A DNA stretch of 64,000 nucleotides from Desertivirga brevis. Its GTDB lineage: Bacteria > Bacteroidota > Bacteroidia > Sphingobacteriales > Sphingobacteriaceae. The stretch covers positions 1,736,001 through 1,800,000 of the forward strand of contig NZ_JAFEWF010000001.1 in NCBI RefSeq assembly GCF_017355835.1. The letters are read 5' to 3'. Below, one piece after another: positions 60,099-64,000 of this stretch. The stretch's first letter is position 1. Each line of letters opens with the position of its first letter. The translations under genes were made by a program, and so were the position numbers. The notes beneath the pieces were generated by a model. The model was not told the DNA's origin and did not search any database. It worked only from the letters and a program-made list of their open reading frames with translations.

Positions 60099-61304
60099 TT
60101 ATTTTGAAGGTGAACCATAAACCTTTATCTCATTGATACTTAAAGCAGTACCTCCGGCAAAGTTTTCAAGACATCTTACCCTGATGTATCTTACCTCCGG
60201 TTTGGCGACTTCAATCTCATAACTTAATCCCGCAGAAGCAATTGCCTGATCATCGGCACTGTCATTGCCATAAGGAAGGCCTGAAGGCTTTACGTTTTCG
60301 AAAGACCCAAGTAATGTCCAGGAATCAAGACTTCCATTGGAGGAAGGATTTACTGAGCCGTAAATCTCAAAGCGCTTCATTGTAGTTAAATAATACCAGC
60401 GGTTGCCTTCAGGATAAGGACGAATCCAAATGCGGCTGATCTTCCCTTTATTTCCCATATCAAAAGTGATCATGTGAGGAATTGAGCCACCATTAACCTG
60501 ATGAGTAAAACTGGTCCATGGCCAGCCATACCTTCCGTCCCACATGTACTCGACACGTGCATCATTGTTTATGGAAGGAGCGTCACCCGGAAGCTCGAAG
60601 GCTCTGAAGTTCTGAGTTGGGAATTCTTGTTCAAAAATGGGTTGGATAGAGGTGAACAATGTATCTGAAGAATTTCCCCACCTGTCTTTAACGAACACCG
60701 CCATTTCCTGCCGCGTAGTATCTAAATTTCTGATCTTCGAAACAACGTCTTCCACACGTGTTCTTACACTTCGCTGATTATCCACCTCAAACTGCTTAAA
60801 GTCATTCTTTCGCATGACCATTATGCCAATACTTTCCTTGGCGTCATTTTTGGCTGTCAAATTATAACCGCCGAAAGCGTTGTCTATTCTAATGCTCTCG
60901 AATACCTTCAGGAACGGCGGCTCCAGTGCTTTGACTTTAACTACGAGCGGAGCAGAAACAACCTCACTTTTACTTACTGAGTAAAGCTTCACCTCATGTT
61001 CATTTGTGTCAGCAAATCCCTCAACAGTCAGGGTATCGCTGTAAATAGAAGATTTTGTTTCAAACAACTCTCCTGACTTCAAAAGATACTGGGCCTTAAC
61101 GTAAGCAAGGTTCGGATCTGCTGGTACTTTGTATGTTATCTTAACCTTGCCCGGGAGGCTAATTACTTTTGTATCTGTAATCTGGCTGGGGACTGACGAA
61201 TCTGTTCCCAGCGGAGACCTGAATTCCAGCTCTTTTTCGCAGGATACTCCTGCAAGAATTGCTGAAAACAGAGCTATATATAGTTTATTCTTGAATGTCT
61301 TCAT
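60099..61304 (-). CDS. DUF4959/DUF5000-type surface lipoprotein
   Basis: A 401-aa lipoprotein-type protein (ILAGVSCEKELEF). An N-terminal domain of DUF4959 type (about 25-130, GKVKITYKVPADPNLAYVKA) and a middle beta region are followed by a discoidin/F5-F8-like C-terminal module (about 255-400: ARVEYMWDGRYGWPWTSFTH, ISRIWIRPYPEGNRWYYLTT and YEIEVAKPEVRYIRVRCLEN) that often binds sugars. It is likely part of the glycan-capture complex at the outer membrane. Confidence 0.8.
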   Translation of the reverse strand: MKTFKNKLYIALFSAILAGVSCEKELEFRSPLGTDSSVPSQITDTKVISLPGKVKITYKVPADPNLAYVKAQYLLKSGELFETKSSIYSDTLTVEGFADTNEHEVKLYSVSKSEVVSAPLVVKVKALEPPFLKVFESIRIDNAFGGYNLTAKNDAKESIGIMVMRKNDFKQFEVDNQRSVRTRVEDVVSKIRNLDTTRQEMAVFVKDRWGNSSDTLFTSIQPIFEQEFPTQNFRAFELPGDAPSINNDARVEYMWDGRYGWPWTSFTHQVNGGSIPHMITFDMGNKGKISRIWIRPYPEGNRWYYLTTMKRFEIYGSVNPSSNGSLDSWTLLGSFENVKPSGLPYGNDSADDQAIASAGLSYEIEVAKPEVRYIRVRCLENFAGGTALSINEIKVYGSPSK

Positions 61305-61319
61305 TATTAATTATTTAAA

Positions 61320-63344
61320 CTACCAACCTAAGTTTTCTACTAATTTTGGATTTCTGCGCGTATCGTAATTGCCTACTGGCCAGAAGTAATCTCTTGGGGC
61401 AATAAAGGTTTGACTGAAGATAAAGCGCTCAACATTATAAGTTGCAGCAGTCTTACCCAGTATATTAAATCCGGTTATATCCTTATTCAGTTCTTCAGCA
61501 GCTAGTTTCCAACGTCTCAGGTCCCAAAATCTTTGCCCTTCAAACGCCAGTTCAATTAATCTTTCTCGGTGAATAATTTCTCTGAGTCCTGCCTGGGAGG
61601 TGTATTTACCCGGAGTGTTTGAATAGTTGGTCCAGGATTCTACTACGCCTTTTAAACCGGCCCGTTCCCTTATCCTATCAAGATATTGTATAGCAACAGC
61701 AGAAGCAGGTTCAGCTTCGTTTAGTGCTTCTGCATACATGAGATAAAGATCCGCCAGTCGAATTTCCGGCCATGGATAACTCTTCCAGGCTGGAGCCTGG
61801 TTTTCACCGTTGGTGGTTGACTCCCAGTTTACCAGCTTCTTAATAAAATATCCAGTATGGTTCCAATTAGTAAAGTGACCAAATCCGGATGTTTCAGTGT
61901 TTTTTGCCTGAACGTAAAACTGATTGTTGATATCATCTTTTTGAGCACTTGCATCCTTCATATACCATATTCCACCATCAAATCCTAGGTCGGCATAAAA
62001 CCTGTTCTCTCTGTCGAAATTTAATCTAGCAGTCTGATATCCTTGCTCTATATTAAAACGGTCGCTTGAACCAGCTGTCCTAATTTCGGTGTAATTGTTG
62101 AAACTAAGAGTTTTATCTTCTTCAATGGGCACACCATTTTTGGTATAAAAAATCTTAGCGATTTTTATCGGTGCGGCCCAAACCCCCATTAGTTGAGCCC
62201 TGTTGGTATTTCTACCTCTTGCCAAAGCAGGCATACAAAGAGCCTCATTAACAAAGTAGCTATTGGAAAGCCCCCAAATAACTTCAGGATTCCAACGATC
62301 GGTTAATGCATTCCTGATGCTCAATTGCCTTTTAGTAGTATCACTCAACTTAAGCCCAGCTTCACTAAATTGATATAGAGCGGCCCCATTAGCTTCTGCT
62401 GCAACAATGGCGGCTTTTGCTGCGTCCCGGGCCTTCTCCCATTTTACTTTATCATAAGTAGAATTAAATAAAGCCACTCCATCTTTGTCCTTGAAGCCAG
62501 CGTAGTCTGGATTTCCATTAAATAAAGGGCTGGCCGCAAGAAGCCACAATTTGGCTTTAACTGCTAATACAATCGTTTTATCGATACGTCCAAGTTCCGT
62601 ATTCTCCTGGGTTATTGTAACTGGAACTTTGTCTACACACTGATCCAGAAGATCTGACACATAATTTACTACATCATCTACAGGCATTCGTTTGTAATAC
62701 AATTCATCGGCGGAAGCATCTTCTGGCGTATTTTCGTCGATAATTGGCACAGGGCCGTACATTCTTAATAAGTAATAATGATAGAATGCCTTTAAAAACA
62801 TTGCCTCGCCAATCCATCGCTCACGCTCAGTCAAAGTGATATCAGGCACCTTACTCATATCCTTCATGTTTTCTATGAAAATGTTACAATGACGGATTCC
62901 CATGAAGATTTTAAGGTGCCAGTTAAAATCACCGTTCCCCTTTCTGTTCCCACTCCATTCGTCAAATAATGGTTGATTTGCATTTTGCTGCCCTTGAGCT
63001 ATCCGGAAGGCATTATGCCAGTGTGCAAGATCATTTTGTGGCAGCCACATTTCATCCCCTGCAAACATCCCGGCATTAAACCATCCGTCACCGTGCTTAG
63101 GAAGGAACGAATAGCATGTAAAGAGATATTTTTCAGCCTCATTCCGAATCTTAAAGGCATGCTTTATCTCGGAGGTATTATCCGGCACTACATCCAAAAA
63201 TTTTGAACAGGAGATATTTGCCGCTGAAACCGTAAGAAAAAAAGCTCCGGTAGCCAGTACTTTTTTAAAAGAGGAAGAACATATTCTATTCCACCAGCCG
63301 TTTTCAGAATTTTTATTATATTTTTTGAGGAACTTATTTTCCAT
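61320..63344 (-). CDS. SusD/RagB-family outer-membrane nutrient-binding lipoprotein
   Basis: About 674 aa from ATG 63344 (or 63356, four codons earlier, with an ATG in the same frame). A signal-like region (VLATGAFFLTVSAANISCSK) ends with a lipobox Cys. SusD features are TPR-like helices (AEKYLFTCYSFLPKHGDGWF, AMFLKAFYHYYLLRMYGPVP) and the C-terminal DLYLMYAEALNEAEP with RLIELAFEGQRFWDLRRWK. It binds the glycan and caps the SusC barrel. The start of about 40 residues before the signal is unusually long, so an internal start remains possible. It ends 15 bp before the DUF4959-type gene. Confidence 0.9.
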   Translation of the reverse strand: MENKFLKKYNKNSENGWWNRICSSSFKKVLATGAFFLTVSAANISCSKFLDVVPDNTSEIKHAFKIRNEAEKYLFTCYSFLPKHGDGWFNAGMFAGDEMWLPQNDLAHWHNAFRIAQGQQNANQPLFDEWSGNRKGNGDFNWHLKIFMGIRHCNIFIENMKDMSKVPDITLTERERWIGEAMFLKAFYHYYLLRMYGPVPIIDENTPEDASADELYYKRMPVDDVVNYVSDLLDQCVDKVPVTITQENTELGRIDKTIVLAVKAKLWLLAASPLFNGNPDYAGFKDKDGVALFNSTYDKVKWEKARDAAKAAIVAAEANGAALYQFSEAGLKLSDTTKRQLSIRNALTDRWNPEVIWGLSNSYFVNEALCMPALARGRNTNRAQLMGVWAAPIKIAKIFYTKNGVPIEEDKTLSFNNYTEIRTAGSSDRFNIEQGYQTARLNFDRENRFYADLGFDGGIWYMKDASAQKDDINNQFYVQAKNTETSGFGHFTNWNHTGYFIKKLVNWESTTNGENQAPAWKSYPWPEIRLADLYLMYAEALNEAEPASAVAIQYLDRIRERAGLKGVVESWTNYSNTPGKYTSQAGLREIIHRERLIELAFEGQRFWDLRRWKLAAEELNKDITGFNILGKTAATYNVERFIFSQTFIAPRDYFWPVGNYDTRRNPKLVENLGW

Positions 63345-63358
63345 ATTACCTAACATTA

Positions 63359-64000
63359 TTATAGATTCACTTGAAGCCCTAAGCTATATATTGATTGAAC
63401 GGGATAACCAAGGCCGTTTCCTCCCATTTCAACATCCCACATTTTGAATTTGCTCCACACAAATAAGTTGGTTGCGGAGAAGTATAATCTGGCGCTTTTC
63501 ACAGCGATCTTTTTCATATTTGAAAAGCTGTAACCCATATCCACCTGTTTTAAGCGGACGAAACTTCCGTTACGCAACCACCATGTAGACGCCTGATTGT
63601 TATTGGCGTTATACTCTGCACTTAAACGGGGCCAGAAAGCATAAATATTTCTGTTGGTTTCAGACCAATGATCATCCGCAATCGTTTGAAGCAAACCGGA
63701 CTGGTAGCCCCCTGAAGTGACGAATGGTTGGATGGCTCCCGGATTTATCAAAAAAGAAGAACGTGCTGATCCCTGGAAGTAGAAATTGACGTCCAACTTT
63801 TTGTAGCCCAGCGATGAACCAAATCCGTAGATTATCTGAGGTTGTCTGGGATATCCTATAGCGACCATATCATCAGGATTTATTACTCCGTCATTATTGA
63901 TATCCCGGTACTTGATGTCGCCAGCTCTCACTGCCACCCGATTATTAGGATCTACTTGCTGGACCGGTGAGTTTGCTACCTCTGCATCGTCTATAAAAAG
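63359..64000 (-). CDS. SusC/RagA-family TonB-dependent transporter, C-terminal part
   Basis: The frame is open to the right edge, so the N-terminus with plug and most of the barrel lie outside; about 213 residues are visible. RAGDIKYRDINNDGVINPDD, IIYGFGSSLGYKKLDVNFYF and WWLRNGSFVRLKQVDMGYSF are characteristic of the SusC C-terminus, which ends YSLGLQVNL with a terminal hydrophobic residue as in outer-membrane barrels. It lies 2 bp upstream of the SusD frame start. It imports oligosaccharides with TonB energy. Confidence 0.92.
   Translation of the reverse strand, partial: LFIDDAEVANSPVQQVDPNNRVAVRAGDIKYRDINNDGVINPDDMVAIGYPRQPQIIYGFGSSLGYKKLDVNFYFQGSARSSFLINPGAIQPFVTSGGYQSGLLQTIADDHWSETNRNIYAFWPRLSAEYNANNNQASTWWLRNGSFVRLKQVDMGYSFSNMKKIAVKSARLYFSATNLFVWSKFKMWDVEMGGNGLGYPVQSIYSLGLQVNL

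Overview
The window looks like chromosomal DNA of a Bacteroidota species, most likely Sphingobacteriaceae (Pedobacter-like). This rests on the SusC/SusD pair, a type IX secretion sorting domain, many Bacteroidota-type promoters (TTG, about 18-20 bp, then TAnnTTTG), weak Shine-Dalgarno sequences and moderate-to-low GC. No complete tRNA or rRNA gene, no CRISPR array and no intact transposase were seen.

Layout. (1) 1-4055: an unrecognised gene cut by the left edge, and a GH97-GH76 glycosidase operon. Three minus-strand promoters here share one palindromic operator (CTAAAA-NN-TTTTAG type), and one of them seems to drive a roughly 110-nt untranslated RNA. (2) 4188-6001: a small orphan protein and a secreted M28 peptidase. 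(3) 6429-11950: a DabB-DabA inorganic-carbon (CO2/bicarbonate) uptake operon, with a conserved-looking 99-aa protein in front, a possible 42-aa ORF between the two subunits, and a DUF6671 zinc-ribbon protein behind. (4) 11994-19111: a probable decayed mobile segment. Its left end holds 110-bp tandem repeats, a tRNA 3'-end fragment and a 108-bp sequence. Its right end holds a diverged 110-bp unit and a second copy of the 108-bp sequence. Inside are two large secreted repeat proteins (a T9SS beta-propeller-like protein and a WG-repeat protein), an IS1182-type transposase remnant and a gene fragment. (5) 19603-21448: an AbiE-type type IV toxin-antitoxin pair with a striking nested palindromic operator. 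(6) 21528-24824: a GNAT pseudogene, an SPW membrane protein, a secreted hypothetical protein, and DUF5946 and DUF6194 proteins.

(7) 24877-40353: an accessory region of small redox and detoxification enzymes with their regulators. It holds four HxlR regulators, a TetR regulator, a GlxA-type AraC regulator and an ECF41-type sigma factor, together with an NmrA-like protein, two imine-reductase-like dehydrogenases, a broken metallo-beta-lactamase-fold gene, DUF1348, DsrE, PNPO-like, DinB (two), nucleoside deaminase, three SRPBCC paralogues, a PEP-mutase-family enzyme and an AhpD-like protein.

(8) 40666-64000: a hemicellulose (xylan/arabinoxylan-type) utilisation region. SusC (cut by the right edge), SusD, a DUF4959/DUF5000-type protein, a DUF4998 protein and a GH43 enzyme are consecutive on the minus strand. 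Nearby are GH5 with a ricin-type lectin domain, GH51 arabinofuranosidase, an esterase, GH10 xylanase, a GH35-like DUF5597 enzyme and GH31. The implied flow is surface capture and cutting of xylan (SusCD, GH10, possibly GH5), removal of arabinose and ester groups (GH51, GH43, esterase), and final trimming (GH43, GH31, GH35-like). A small island (cyclophilin-like, cupin, AraC, GntR) sits inside this region.

All functional names come from reading the translated sequences for family motifs; no database search was run.
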